Assembly: GCF_001408515.1 (NCBI RefSeq)
Contig: NZ_CYPR01000206.1
Location: 1 to 46,871 of the forward strand
DNA: 46,871 nt
Direction: 5' to 3'
From: Jannaschia seosinensis
Lineage (GTDB): Bacteria > Pseudomonadota > Alphaproteobacteria > Rhodobacterales > Rhodobacteraceae
Notes under the pieces: generated by a model
What the model was told of the DNA's origin: nothing
Databases searched by the model: none
Seen by the model: only the letters and a program-made list of their open reading frames with translations
Translations under genes and position numbers: made by a program
Part shown: positions 7,217 to 17,400 of the stretch, piece after piece
How positions within the stretch are numbered: position 1 is the first letter of the stretch
Layout of the letters: each line of letters opens with the position of its first letter

Positions 7217-8225
7217 ATCGTCGGACCTCATCGAAGCCGGTCCGGAACCAGGATTTCGAGCAGTATCCGTGCTTCTTCCGGGCGGGGTATTTGTGTCCCA
7301 TGAGCTGGGCTGCAGCACGGCAGATGAGGGCGATGGCAATAGCGGTTATGGCGATGAGCAGAGACAACTTGGACGCGAGCGTCAGGCGGGTGTCCTCCAG
7401 GTTCAGCCCCCGCGTCTTGCTGTCGGCGAACAGGCACTCGATGAGCCAGCGCTTCTTGTACTGCCGCAGGATGTGCGCGCCAGTGGCTGGATAGGGCGAA
7501 GCCACCACGAGAAGCTCGCCGCCCTTGATACGGCGCGCACCGAAGTGGAGCTTGAGGTCGGGGTGACTCGCTCTGCCAGGCAGGACGGCCGTGAAGCCCC
7601 GCACACCCCTGCACCGTGACAGCAGGGAGCGCAGGTTCAGCTCGCGGCCGTTGGTACGGACTATCTGGCCCTCCTTCATGCGGATCGCGAAGGGGATCTC
7701 CTGCTCGACGAGAAAAGTGAACCATTCCTGACCGATGAACTCGCGATCCGCCAGCAGCATCCGAACGGTTGAGGCGTCGAAATACGCGAGATACCGCTTC
7801 ATCAGCGCGATGCGCTGAGCGGTCGTGCTGTTGCCGGAATGCGGGAGCATGGTCCACATCAACGGGACACGGAACCTGGCCGTGATGACGGCCAACACGA
7901 GGACGTTAACGTCGGTCTTGCCGATCTTCCAGTTGGTGCGGTCAAGACACAGATGCCAAGGGCGAGGGTTGCCGAGCAGCGAGATCACGATGCCCACGCT
8001 CCAATCCTCGGGCAGGCACACGTGTTGGAAGAAGCGTTGCAGACGGCGATAGGTCGATGCAACCATGGCGCGACTTGGCCGCTCGCTCGCGATATGCGTC
8101 AGGTTCACCGTTCGGGCGCTGATCATGCCAAGCAGGATCATGCAGAGCGTCTCGAGCCGTGACTTGCCCAACGGCACATGCGGAGTTAGCGTTTTCTGGA
8201 GATCGGCGAGAGCACGGATATTCAA
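7191..8225 (-). pseudogene. IS4-family transposase, 3' end replaced by IS6 sequence
   Basis: The frame encodes an IS4-type DDE transposase. The first catalytic Asp is in LCLDRTNWKIGKTD, the second in LLADREFIGQEW, and the Glu lies in the family signature Y-(2)-R-(3)-E-(6)-K (YKKRWLIECLFADSK). The frame is open further upstream to 8387, but family-like sequence begins at the TTG codon at 8225 (NIRALADLQKTL), so that is the probable start. The last residues (WPCQKNFA) are encoded by the IS6 remnant, so the native C-terminus is lost. The outer terminus must lie between 8226 and the RND gene stop at 8335. Confidence 0.8.
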
Positions 8226-8334
8226 GGGACCGTTCCTTTGGCGAGGTCGAGTCCACCAGAAGAATCCGTCTTGCCGGTCTCGGCCACCCCAAAAACGGCT
8301 GTGTCGTGTAGTCTGCGGTATCCTACAACCTGTG

Positions 8335-11300
8335 TCAGGCCGGGGCGGCTCTTCCGCCCCGCCAGCGCGCCGCGACCCGCGCCCCAAGCGACGAATAGGC
8401 GGGGACGAGGATCATTTGCAGGATCGATCCGAACAGCACGCCCATTCCCAGAGACACCGCCGTCGGGATCAGGAACTGCGCCTGTACCGACGTCTCCAGG
8501 ATCAGCGGCGCGATGCCGAGGAACGTCGTCAGCGTCGTGAGCGTCACCGGCCGGAAGCGGCCGAGCGTGGCGCCCACGATAGCGTCGAGCGGGGCCTCGC
8601 CATCCGCCTCCCGCGATCGGGTGAAGTCGACGATCAGAAGCGCATCGTTCACGATCACGCCCGCCAGACCGATCACGCCGAACAGAGACAGGATCGTCAG
8701 GTTCAACCCCAGCAACGCGTGACCGATCAAGGCCCCGACGAAGCCGAACGGGATCACGCCGAGCACGATCAGCGGGCGGAAATACGACCCGAAGGCCAGC
8801 GACAGCAGCGCATAGATCGCAAACAGCGCCAACGAGAAGTTGAGCGCCAGCGCGGGTAGAAACCGGCCCTGCTCCTCCTGCTCGCCACCGGCGCTGACGC
8901 GGAGGCTGGGATGATCCTCGCGCAGTTGCGGCACGACCTCGGCCATCAGATAGGCGGTCTCCTCTCCTCCGGTCGTCACCGCTTCGTTCACATCCGCCAG
9001 CAAGGTCGTGACGGACCGGCCGTCGATGCGGGTGATCGCCGTCGGGGCCGGCTGGAAGGCGAGGTCGGCGAGGACCGGCAGGGGGACCATGCCCTGCGCG
9101 GTGGGAATGCGCAGTTTCTGCAGGTCGGCCACGGAATCCCGCTGATCCTGTGGCAGACGAAGGCGGATGTCGACCTCTTCGCGATCGCGGGCGAACTGGT
9201 CCACGCGTATGCCGTAGAAGGCGCCGCGCACCTCGCGCGCAACCTCTTCGAGCGTGACGCCGAAGACGCGCGCGGCGGGACGCAGGTCGATCGTGATCTC
9301 CTGCGCGGCGCTGACGGAGTCGTCGCGGATGTCGAACGTGCCCGGCCGGTCTGCCAGAGCCTCGCGCAGTTTCCTCGTTGCCGCGTCGCGTGCCGCCTCC
9401 GTATCGGCGGCCACTTCCAGATTAACCGCCGCGCCGACGCCGACGATCGAGGAGGAGAATATGACCTCCTTCGCGCCAGGCACCTCTCCGACCTCGTCGC
9501 GCCAGACCTGCTTGAACCTCTCGGCGGCCGTGTCACGGGTCGCCGCATCCATGAGCTTGACCTCGATCTGTGCGGTGGAAGCCGGGTTCACGCCGCTCGA
9601 CCCGTCCGGATCGCCGCCGCGCGCGGAAAACCCGATGGAGATGGCTGTCTGTTGCAGCAGCCCCTCCTCGCCGATGGCCTCGGCCGCCCGTTCGGCCGCG
9701 ACCACGAAGTCGACCGCCCGCGCACGCGTCTCGATCTCGGACGTGCCCTCGGGCAGGTTGAGCTGTGCGGTAACGAAGTTCCCTTCGATGGCCGGAAAGA
9801 AGACGAAGCGCACGATCCCGCCGGTCAGCAATCCGAGACCCGCCAGCGCCACCGCAAGACAGACCGCGATGGCGAAGACGGGATGGCGGACGGAACCGGT
9901 GACGACGCGGCGGATCGGCCCCTCACGGAACCGGTCGAACCAGCGATCGACGTGACCGCGCACGAAATTGGCCGGACGCCGGGGCGACCACCGGCGCGGC
10001 GGGTGCAGGCGGATCCTGCTGAGGTGGCGCGGCAGGACGAAATAGCTCTCGATCAGCGACGCGGTCAGGACGAAGATGACGACCGAAGCGATCGGCGCGA
10101 TGAAGCTGCCCGACGATCCGGGCAGGAACAGAAGCGGCACGAAGGCGCAGATCGTCGTCGACACGGCAAAGAAGACGGGGCGCCAGACGCGGATCACCGC
10201 CCGCTCCGCCGCACCGTCGGGCTCTCCCGTCTCAAGCTCCGCGAACGTGTTCTCGCCCACCACGATCGCGTCGTCGACCACGATGCCGAGCGCGAGAATG
10301 AAGCCGAAGAGCGAGAGTTGATTGATGGTCGTCCCGAACAGGAGCATCGGCGCGAAGGCCCCGATGAAGGCGACGACGACGCCGATGGCCACCCAGGCCG
10401 CAACCCGAAGGTCGAGAAACAGCATCAGGACCGCGAGGATCAGCGTGACGCCGATGGCGCCGTTCTTCATCAGCAGGTTGATACGTCCGCGCAGGGAATC
10501 CGCCTCGTTGCGCCAGATCGTCACCTCCACGCCGGGCGGCAGGCGGGGGCGCAATTCCGCCTCGAGATATTCGATCGCCGTATCCGCGACCGACAGCACT
10601 TCCTCCGAGCCGGCGCGATTGGCCGAGATGAACACGGCCGGCTCTCCGGAGACGCTGGCCGTGATGTCGGTTTCCGCCAGCACCTCCTGGATCCGGGCCA
10701 CATCGCCCAGCGTGACCTGCGCCCCGCTGTCGGAGGTGAAGAGAATCTTGTCGCGCAACTCATCCGCGGACTCGGCCTCGCCCACCGTGCGGATCTGGAT
10801 GTCGCTCTCTCCGGTGTCGATGGCGCCGCCGGAGAGGTCGAGGCTCTGCGCGGCGATGCGCTCGCCCAGCTCCGCAAGCCCGATCCCGTAGGCCTGCAGG
10901 GTCGAGCGGTCGACCGCGATCTCGATCAGGTCGACCGGCACGCCTGACAGGATCACCTGACTGATCTCCGGCTTGGCCGTCATCTCGTCGCGCGCGATCT
11001 GCGCGAGGTTCTTGAGCGTCTCGACCGGCACATCGCCGTGGAGGACGAATTGGACGGCCAGTTCGTCCGGATCCCTTTCGGCCACTCGCGGGCTTTCGGC
11101 GGCGTCCGGGAAGGTCGTGATGCGGGCGATCTCCGTCTCGATCTCGTCCTTCACCCTGCGCACATCGGCCCCGCGGGTGAGATCGGCGGTGACGACGCCG
11201 ACGCCGGATTGCGCGCGCCCCGTCAGCTTCCGCACTCCTTCGAGCCCCTGCAGCCGCTCCTCAATCGGCACGAGGATCGCATCCGCGACCTCGGTCGGCG

Positions 11301-11466
11301 TGGCGCCGGGATAGGCGACGGTGACGGTGACGGCGCCGGTCGTGATCTCGGGAAAGGTACGAATGGTCACTGTCAACGCGGATGCGAGGCCCGCCGCGAC
11401 GAGGGCCGCCATCAGGAGATTGGCCGCGACCGGGCTGCGCAGGAACAGGCGGATCAGCGCGGTCAC
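8335..11466 (-). CDS. RND-family efflux pump, inner-membrane permease (HAE1/AcrB type)
   Basis: A 1043-residue resistance-nodulation-division permease of usual length. Transmembrane helix 1 is at residues 10-33, then a large periplasmic loop, a helix bundle with the proton-relay aspartates in LGIVVDDAIVVGEN, a second periplasmic loop, and the C-terminal bundle (LVIVDFTRSREADG region). It should export drugs or other amphiphiles driven by protons, as a trimer with the adaptor encoded upstream. The start is GTG at 11466, overlapping the adaptor's stop codon (GTGA), so translation is probably coupled. No outer-membrane channel gene is present nearby, so a TolC-like partner encoded elsewhere is implied. 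IS4 debris begins just past the stop. Confidence 0.93.
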   Translation of the reverse strand: MTALIRLFLRSPVAANLLMAALVAAGLASALTVTIRTFPEITTGAVTVTVAYPGATPTEVADAILVPIEERLQGLEGVRKLTGRAQSGVGVVTADLTRGADVRRVKDEIETEIARITTFPDAAESPRVAERDPDELAVQFVLHGDVPVETLKNLAQIARDEMTAKPEISQVILSGVPVDLIEIAVDRSTLQAYGIGLAELGERIAAQSLDLSGGAIDTGESDIQIRTVGEAESADELRDKILFTSDSGAQVTLGDVARIQEVLAETDITASVSGEPAVFISANRAGSEEVLSVADTAIEYLEAELRPRLPPGVEVTIWRNEADSLRGRINLLMKNGAIGVTLILAVLMLFLDLRVAAWVAIGVVVAFIGAFAPMLLFGTTINQLSLFGFILALGIVVDDAIVVGENTFAELETGEPDGAAERAVIRVWRPVFFAVSTTICAFVPLLFLPGSSGSFIAPIASVVIFVLTASLIESYFVLPRHLSRIRLHPPRRWSPRRPANFVRGHVDRWFDRFREGPIRRVVTGSVRHPVFAIAVCLAVALAGLGLLTGGIVRFVFFPAIEGNFVTAQLNLPEGTSEIETRARAVDFVVAAERAAEAIGEEGLLQQTAISIGFSARGGDPDGSSGVNPASTAQIEVKLMDAATRDTAAERFKQVWRDEVGEVPGAKEVIFSSSIVGVGAAVNLEVAADTEAARDAATRKLREALADRPGTFDIRDDSVSAAQEITIDLRPAARVFGVTLEEVAREVRGAFYGIRVDQFARDREEVDIRLRLPQDQRDSVADLQKLRIPTAQGMVPLPVLADLAFQPAPTAITRIDGRSVTTLLADVNEAVTTGGEETAYLMAEVVPQLREDHPSLRVSAGGEQEEQGRFLPALALNFSLALFAIYALLSLAFGSYFRPLIVLGVIPFGFVGALIGHALLGLNLTILSLFGVIGLAGVIVNDALLIVDFTRSREADGEAPLDAIVGATLGRFRPVTLTTLTTFLGIAPLILETSVQAQFLIPTAVSLGMGVLFGSILQMILVPAYSSLGARVAARWRGGRAAPA

Positions 11467-12938
11467 GACCCGTCTCCCCCGTCCTGCGGGCCGGCCTGGT
11501 CGTCCTGCCGCGACGCGACGCGAACCGGCACCCCGTCCGCCACGCCCGACAGGTCGCTGGTCATCACCAGCGCGCCAGCTTGGAGCGTGTTTCCGCCTTC
11601 GAGGATGGCCCGCGTCTCGGTCCGCTGGATCACCACGACGTCCCTGCGGCGCAGAACATGGCGTTGCTCGGGCGCATCTTCGCCTGACGAGGGTTCGTCC
11701 CGCCCGTCATCGGGCATCGGCACGACCTCCCAGACGACATCGCCGCCCTTGACCGCACGGACCGGTATGGACAGCACGTTGCCGCGCACGAGGCTCACCG
11801 GAAGCTCCAGCTCGACCAGTTCATTCACCCGGAGCGGGCGCGCATCGTTGCGCGGCTCGAACGGGCGCGGAATGCGCACGATCAGGGGAATCGTCCGGGT
11901 ATCGGGATCGACCGCAGGCCCGGTTCGGGTGACGACGCCGTAGGCCAACGGCGCCTCCCGCTCCGGACCCGTCGTCGCATTCGTCGCGCCAACGGCGACG
12001 CGACCGCCGATGGCGAGCGTCGCGTCCCCGAGGATACCGAGATCGGCGGGCGTGAGGCCCAGTTCCACTTCGACGGCCTCGGACGCGACGAGCCGACCCA
12101 GGGACTGGCCCGGCGTGGCGATCGCACCGACATCCGCGTCATCCGCGAGGACCAGCGCATCGAACGGCGCGACGACGACGGAATCGGAAAGCCGGGTTCG
12201 GGCGGTGACGAGCTCGGCGCGCGCCGATGTCAGGTCGGCCTCGGCCGAGGCGACCGCGACGATGGCCTGCTGCAGTTGTGCCTCCGAGGCGAATTCGCGC
12301 GCTTCCAACTGCTCCTGACGGTCGCGCTCGACCCGGGCCTCGGCGAGTGCGGCTTCGGCGCGGGCGACATCCGCCTCCGCCCGTGCGACCGCCGCGCGAA
12401 GCTGGCGCGTCTCCAGCCGCACCAGAACCTCCCCCGCTTCCACAAAATTGCCACGCCGGAAGGATGGTGACACCTCTTCGATGCGACCATCGAATTCGGT
12501 GGCGACCTGAATTTCTGCGAGCGGGCGAATGAAGCCGGTCTGACGGATGGCGAGCCGGTCCGCCGCCACGGCCCGCGCCGCGTTCACGAGTGGCGGAGGT
12601 GGCGGAGAAACCTCGGGGGGAGAGCCCCTAAAGGTGAGCCAGGCCAGAATCGCGGCGCCGACCAGCAGCACGCCGAGCGTGGCGAGGATCCAGCTCCAGT
12701 TGCGCCCGGACCCCGTGTCGGATTTGTTTCCGTGCCCTGCGGTACGGCCCGGTCGCGGCGGCAGGATCGGCCCCTCCGGCTCCCCGATGCGCGGTCCCGG
12801 CGGAACCGGAGGGCCTTCGGGAGGCGGAGAGAGCGGCGTCGGATCCTCACGCGGCGGGACCGGCGGCCCCTCGTAGGACCTCCCGTCGGCACTCGAGGTC
12901 CGCGCCGGTGCGCGGTTGGGGCCCGTACCGTCAGCCAC
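11463..12938 (-). CDS. RND efflux periplasmic adaptor (membrane fusion protein) with proline-rich N-terminus
   Basis: A 491-residue HlyD/AcrA-type adaptor. Residues 1-78 are rich in Pro, Gly and Glu (for example PPVPPREDPTPLSPPPEGPP) and should lie in the cytoplasm. One transmembrane helix follows at about 81-103 (WSWILATLGVLLVG). Next are the barrel-sandwich half (IQVATEFDGRIEEVSPSF), an alpha-hairpin with many Ala/Glu/Arg heptads, and the beta-barrel region. Usual family members begin with a signal or lipoprotein anchor, so the long cytoplasmic tail is odd and could bind an SH3-like or other partner. The start is GTG at 12938, overlapping the fasciclin gene by 8 nt. The stop overlaps the permease start. 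Confidence 0.9.
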   Translation of the reverse strand: MADGTGPNRAPARTSSADGRSYEGPPVPPREDPTPLSPPPEGPPVPPGPRIGEPEGPILPPRPGRTAGHGNKSDTGSGRNWSWILATLGVLLVGAAILAWLTFRGSPPEVSPPPPPLVNAARAVAADRLAIRQTGFIRPLAEIQVATEFDGRIEEVSPSFRRGNFVEAGEVLVRLETRQLRAAVARAEADVARAEAALAEARVERDRQEQLEAREFASEAQLQQAIVAVASAEADLTSARAELVTARTRLSDSVVVAPFDALVLADDADVGAIATPGQSLGRLVASEAVEVELGLTPADLGILGDATLAIGGRVAVGATNATTGPEREAPLAYGVVTRTGPAVDPDTRTIPLIVRIPRPFEPRNDARPLRVNELVELELPVSLVRGNVLSIPVRAVKGGDVVWEVVPMPDDGRDEPSSGEDAPEQRHVLRRRDVVVIQRTETRAILEGGNTLQAGALVMTSDLSGVADGVPVRVASRQDDQAGPQDGGDGS

Positions 12939-14193
12939 CGTCGCGCGGAACGATGACGGAGCCGTCGAGCGGATCGATCGAGATGCGGTTCATGTCGACG
13001 CGCATCCGCTCCTCCTCGCCGATGCCGATCGCTTCGAGCGAGATCAGTCCCCCGTCCGCCGCGTAGACGAGCGTGCGGGCATCGGCCCCGTCGAGCGCGA
13101 CGAGAACGTCGACGACCTCGCCCAGCTCGGTCCCTTGATCGTCGCGCACCGGACGGCCGATCAGATCGGCGACGGAGATGAGGTCCGCGGTCAGGTCAAT
13201 CCGCTCCTGGCCTGCGGGGGGGGCGCTCGGCTCGGTCGTGGCGGCGGTAGGCTCCGGCGTCGTGTCTTCCTGAAGCGGCTGAGCGGCGGGCTCCTCGGCG
13301 GGAAGCACGACGACTTCGCCCGGCAGGTCGGCCTCCTCCGGCTCGGGGGCGGGTTGGTCCGGCCCGGGGGCGGGTTGATCCGGCTCGTAGACGAAGACCT
13401 CGGTATCGGCGGGTGCCGTCGGCTCCGGCGTGTCCGAAGCGGGGTTCACCGGCACGGTCCGGACATCGGCATCCGTCGCCTCCTGAAGGACGGTGTCGCC
13501 GGCATCGGTCAGATCCGACTGCTCGGGGACGACATTCCGGGTAGGCCCGTCGTCGGTCGCCGCGACGCGTTCGGCGAAGTCGTCGGCCGGCTCCTCCGCA
13601 TCGGTGGTGCCGACCCCATCACCGGGTGCCGCGATCTCCTCCAGCATCTCCCCGAGGCCCGGCGGCAGCATGACCTGATCGATCCCGTGGATCACCGCCC
13701 CATCCGCCTGAATATCGCCAACCCGCACGCGGGCTTCGGTCACGGCACGGGCGGCAAGTGCGGCATCGGCGGCTGTGAGATCGTCCGGCGGCGCAAGGCG
13801 CAGCGTCAGGGCGCCGGTCGTGAAGGTCACGACGATGCGCGTATCGCCGACGATCGGCTTCATTTCGACCGGCAGGTTGTTGGAGGCATAGGACCCCGAC
13901 GGCACGATGTGAACCGCGACGATCGCGTTGCGCACCTCGGCGGCCGCCGGATCGAACAGACGCTCCCGCAGGTCGGCAGGCAGGCGGCGGAACGCTTCGT
14001 CGGTCGGGGCGAAGACGGTCACGCCGGTCATGTCATTCACCGTATCGGCGAGAGGCGCAGCATTCAGGGCCTCGGAGAACGTGCCGAAACGGCTGTCCGA
14101 CGACAGCGTGTCGATGAGCGAAGCGGCCGATGCGGGAAGTGCCGCGACTGCAAGGAGGATGCTCGCGAATGCAGTCGAGAAAGGTCTTGGCAT
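12931..14193 (-). CDS. Exported fasciclin domain plus PRC-barrel domain protein
   Basis: A 420-residue protein. A signal peptide (residues 1-23, ending ALPASA) is followed by a fasciclin (FAS1) domain at about 26-160, with the FAPTDEAFRRLP core and the HIVPSG and GAVIHGIDQVMLPPG segments. A linker of about 150 residues rich in Pro, Glu, Asp and Thr follows, and a PRC-barrel-like domain (DLISVADLIGRPVRDDQG onwards) ends the protein. FAS1 domains mediate adhesion or surface interactions; PRC-barrel domains bind partners or small ligands. ATG 14193 is preferred over an upstream in-frame ATG at 14241 because GGAG precedes it and the signal peptide then begins properly. It is first in the operon with the RND pump, so it may be a periplasmic accessory of that pump. 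Confidence 0.88.
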   Translation of the reverse strand: MPRPFSTAFASILLAVAALPASAASLIDTLSSDSRFGTFSEALNAAPLADTVNDMTGVTVFAPTDEAFRRLPADLRERLFDPAAAEVRNAIVAVHIVPSGSYASNNLPVEMKPIVGDTRIVVTFTTGALTLRLAPPDDLTAADAALAARAVTEARVRVGDIQADGAVIHGIDQVMLPPGLGEMLEEIAAPGDGVGTTDAEEPADDFAERVAATDDGPTRNVVPEQSDLTDAGDTVLQEATDADVRTVPVNPASDTPEPTAPADTEVFVYEPDQPAPGPDQPAPEPEEADLPGEVVVLPAEEPAAQPLQEDTTPEPTAATTEPSAPPAGQERIDLTADLISVADLIGRPVRDDQGTELGEVVDVLVALDGADARTLVYAADGGLISLEAIGIGEEERMRVDMNRISIDPLDGSVIVPRDGG

Positions 14194-14226
14194 GTCGTCT
14201 CCGATCGGGTTTGCAAACGCATGGGC

Positions 14227-14252
14227 AACGAGCCTCCGCAATGCAAGGTTCC
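14227..14252 (-). promoter_or_regulatory. Candidate EcfG (general stress sigma factor) promoter
   Basis: On the minus strand GGAAC (14252-14248) and CGTT (14230-14227) are separated by 17 bp, matching the alphaproteobacterial EcfG consensus GGAAC-N16/17-CGTT. The -10 element lies 33 bp upstream of the fasciclin gene ATG at 14193, a normal distance. It would place the fasciclin-adaptor-RND operon under PhyR-NepR-EcfG control. No regulator of that system is present in the window. Confidence 0.6.
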
Positions 14253-14440
14253 TGGGTGCGGCGAATGGCGCAGGGTGCGTTCGGCGTTGCGTGCGGCTGT
14301 GTGGCCGAAGGCGCAGCAGTCTCGCCTTTGGGGGCGCAAATCGGGCGCCCCTTCAGGCGGAAAGCCTCGGAGCGGGTCCGGGCGGCAGGATGCTTGTCAA
14401 ACCTCTGCGGCGGCACAGACCTGTCGCCTATCAGGTCGGT

Positions 14441-17400
14441 TCAGTGAAAATCGCGGGATTTCGGAATGACCTGGACGTCGCGGGGGTGCCGCCGTTCCGG
14501 CAGGGGATGCTTCACATGGTCGGCTCGGGCCAGATCGGAGGACAACCCATCCTCGCCAAGCCGCAGGAGCGCGTCGTTGCGGTCGATTACCTCGTGGGCG
14601 ACGACATGGATGACGGCGTCGTCGAACTGTACGTGGCCGTGTACCGCCATCAGGCGCGAGGCCATGATCGCCCGCCGGTAGCGTTGGAACAGATCGGGCC
14701 AGATCACGACGTTGATCACTCCTGCCTCGTCCTCGAGCGTGGTGAAGCAGACACCCTTGGCGCTGCCGGGCTTCTGACGGATCAGGACAAGGCCCGCGAC
14801 CGACACTTTCTGATTGAAGCGCAGCGACCGCAGCCGATCCGAGCGGGTATAGCCGCCGCGATCCATCGCGCGGCGCATGAAGGACATCGGATGCGCCTTC
14901 AGCGACAGCCGCGCGGTCTGGTAATCGGCGACGACATGCTCGTTCATCGGCATTTCGGGGAGCGTATGCTTCGGCTCGGTTCCGACATCCGGCGCGTCGC
15001 CATGGGTGAAGAGCGGGAGGGCGGGCGCAGACCGGATTGCCTTGGCATCCCACAAGGCCTGCCGCCGATCCTGTCCGGCGGAACGGAACGCGTCGGCGGC
15101 GGCGAGGATCTCGATCGCACGCTTGGACAGGCCGGTGCGGCGGCGCAGATCCTCCACACCGGAAAAAGGCGCATCGCGTGCGGCGACCAGACGTCCGAGT
15201 TCCTCTTTCCCAAGACCCGAAAGCTGCCGAAACCCCAGCCGCAGCGCAAAGAGCTTCGGCGCCACAGGCTCCAGCGTGCAGTCCCATTCGCTGTAATTCA
15301 CGTCGACGGCCCGGACCTCGACGGCCGATTTGCGCGCCATGTCGACGATCTGCGCAGGCGCGTAGAACCCCATGGGCTGAGAATTCAGGAGCGCACAGGC
15401 GAAGATTGCCGGGTGGTGGCATTTCAGCCAACTCGACACGTAGACCAGATGTGCGAAGGAGGCCGCGTGGCTTTCGGGAAAGCCGTATTCGCCGAACCCC
15501 TCGATCTGGCTGAAGCAGCGCGTGGCGAAGTCGCGGTCGTAGCCGCGCGCGACCATACGTTCGACCATGCGGGCCTTGTGGTCGGACACCTTCCCCTTGG
15601 CGCGGAACGTGGCCATGGCGCGGCGCAACTCGTTGGCCTCCGCGCCGGAGAACTCGGCCGCGACGATGGCGATCTTCATCGCCTGCTCCTGAAAGATCGG
15701 CACGCCGAGCGTCCGCTCGAGGATGTTTCGCAATTCGTCGGGATCGTGCTTGGGGCCGGGCTTGGGGTAGTCGACCACCTCGCCGCCCCGCCGCCGCTTG
15801 AGATAGGGGTGGACCATGTCGCCCTGGATCGGGCCGGGCCGGACGATGGCGACCTGGATCACGAGGTCATAGAACCGCGCGGGCTTCAGCTTGGGCAGCA
15901 TCGCCATCTGCGCCCGGCTCTCGACCTGAAAAACGCCGAGGCTGTCGCCGCGCTGGAGCATTGCATAGGTCGCACGGTCGCCGCGCGGGATGCGGGCGAG
16001 GGTCATCTCCTGCCCGTAATGCCGCTTGAGCAGGCCGAAGCACTTGGCGATGCAGGTCAGCATCCCGAGCGCGAGAACGTCCATCTTGAAGATACCGAGC
16101 GCGTCGATATCGTCCTTGTCCCATTCGATGAAGCTGCGATCGGGCATGGCGCCGTTGCCGATGGGCACGGTGCGGGTCAGCGGATGCTTCGTGATGACGA
16201 AGCCGCCGACATGCTGCGACAGGTGCCGGGGCATTCCGATCAGCTGATCGGTGAGTTGCAGGACGAGGCGCACCAGCGGGTCGCCCAGGTTCACGCCCGT
16301 ATCCTCGGGGTGCATGTCCTTCGTCGAGCCCCCCCACGACCCCCAGGTCGTGCGGCCAAGCGCGGTCGTCACGTCCTCGGGCAGGCCCATGACCTTGCCC
16401 ACCTCGCGCACCGCCATGCGGGGGCGGTAGTGGATCACCGTCGCGGCGAGGCCGGCATGGGTGCGGCCGTAGCGGGAATAGATGTGCTGGATCACCTCCT
16501 CGCGACGTTCATGCTCGAAATCGACGTCGATATCGGGCGGCTCGTTGCGCTCGTCGGACAGGAACCGCTCGAACAGGACCTCGTGGCGGGCCGGATCGAC
16601 CGAGGTGATCCACAGGCAGTAGCAAACGACCGAATTCGCGGCGGAGCCCCTTCCCTGGCACAGGATCCCCTGCGACCGCCCATAGGCCACGATCTCCTGG
16701 ATGGTGATGAAGTAGCGGGCGAGTTCCTTGCGCGCGATAAAGGCCAGCTCCATCTCGATTGCATCGCGGATCTTCTGCGGCACCCCGTCGGGATAGCGGC
16801 GCGCGGCGCCCTCCTCGGTCAGGATGCGCAGATGCGCGTCCGGGGTGCGGCCGGAGGGTACGTCATCCTCTGGGTACTCGTATTTCAGCTCGTCGAGCGA
16901 AAAGTCCAGCCGGTCCGCGATCGCCACGCTCTCCCGGATCGCGTGGGGCCAGCGCGCGAAGAGGCGGATCATCTCCTGCGGCGGCTTCAGATACCGCTCC
17001 GCATTGGCATGAAGGAGGAATCCGGCCGCATCCATCCGCACCCCCTCCCGAATGCAGGTCATCACGTCCTGCAGCGGGCGGCGATCGGCGGCGTGGTAAT
17101 GCACGTCGTTGGTCGCCACGAGGCGCAGCCCGTGCCACCGCGCCATGCGGTCGAGCCGCTCGATCCGGGCGTGATCGTCGCCGCGATAGAGATGCGCCGC
17201 CGCGATATGGGTGAGCCGCGGCAGCGCGCGGACGAGGCGCGGCAGATCGGCCTCGAACGCATCGACCCCGTCGGGCGGGACGGCGATCAGGATGCTGCCC
17301 TCCTGATGCGCGGCGAGGTCGGCGAGCGTGAGGTCGCAGCGCCCCTTCTGCTGCCACGCGCCGTCGGGGCCGGTCATCCGCCCCTTCGAGATCAGCGCGC

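Noticed and set aside
14418-14437. Hairpin GACCTG/CAGGTC after dnaE2
   Set aside because: Only 6 bp of stem and no T tract on the transcribed strand; too weak to call a terminator.
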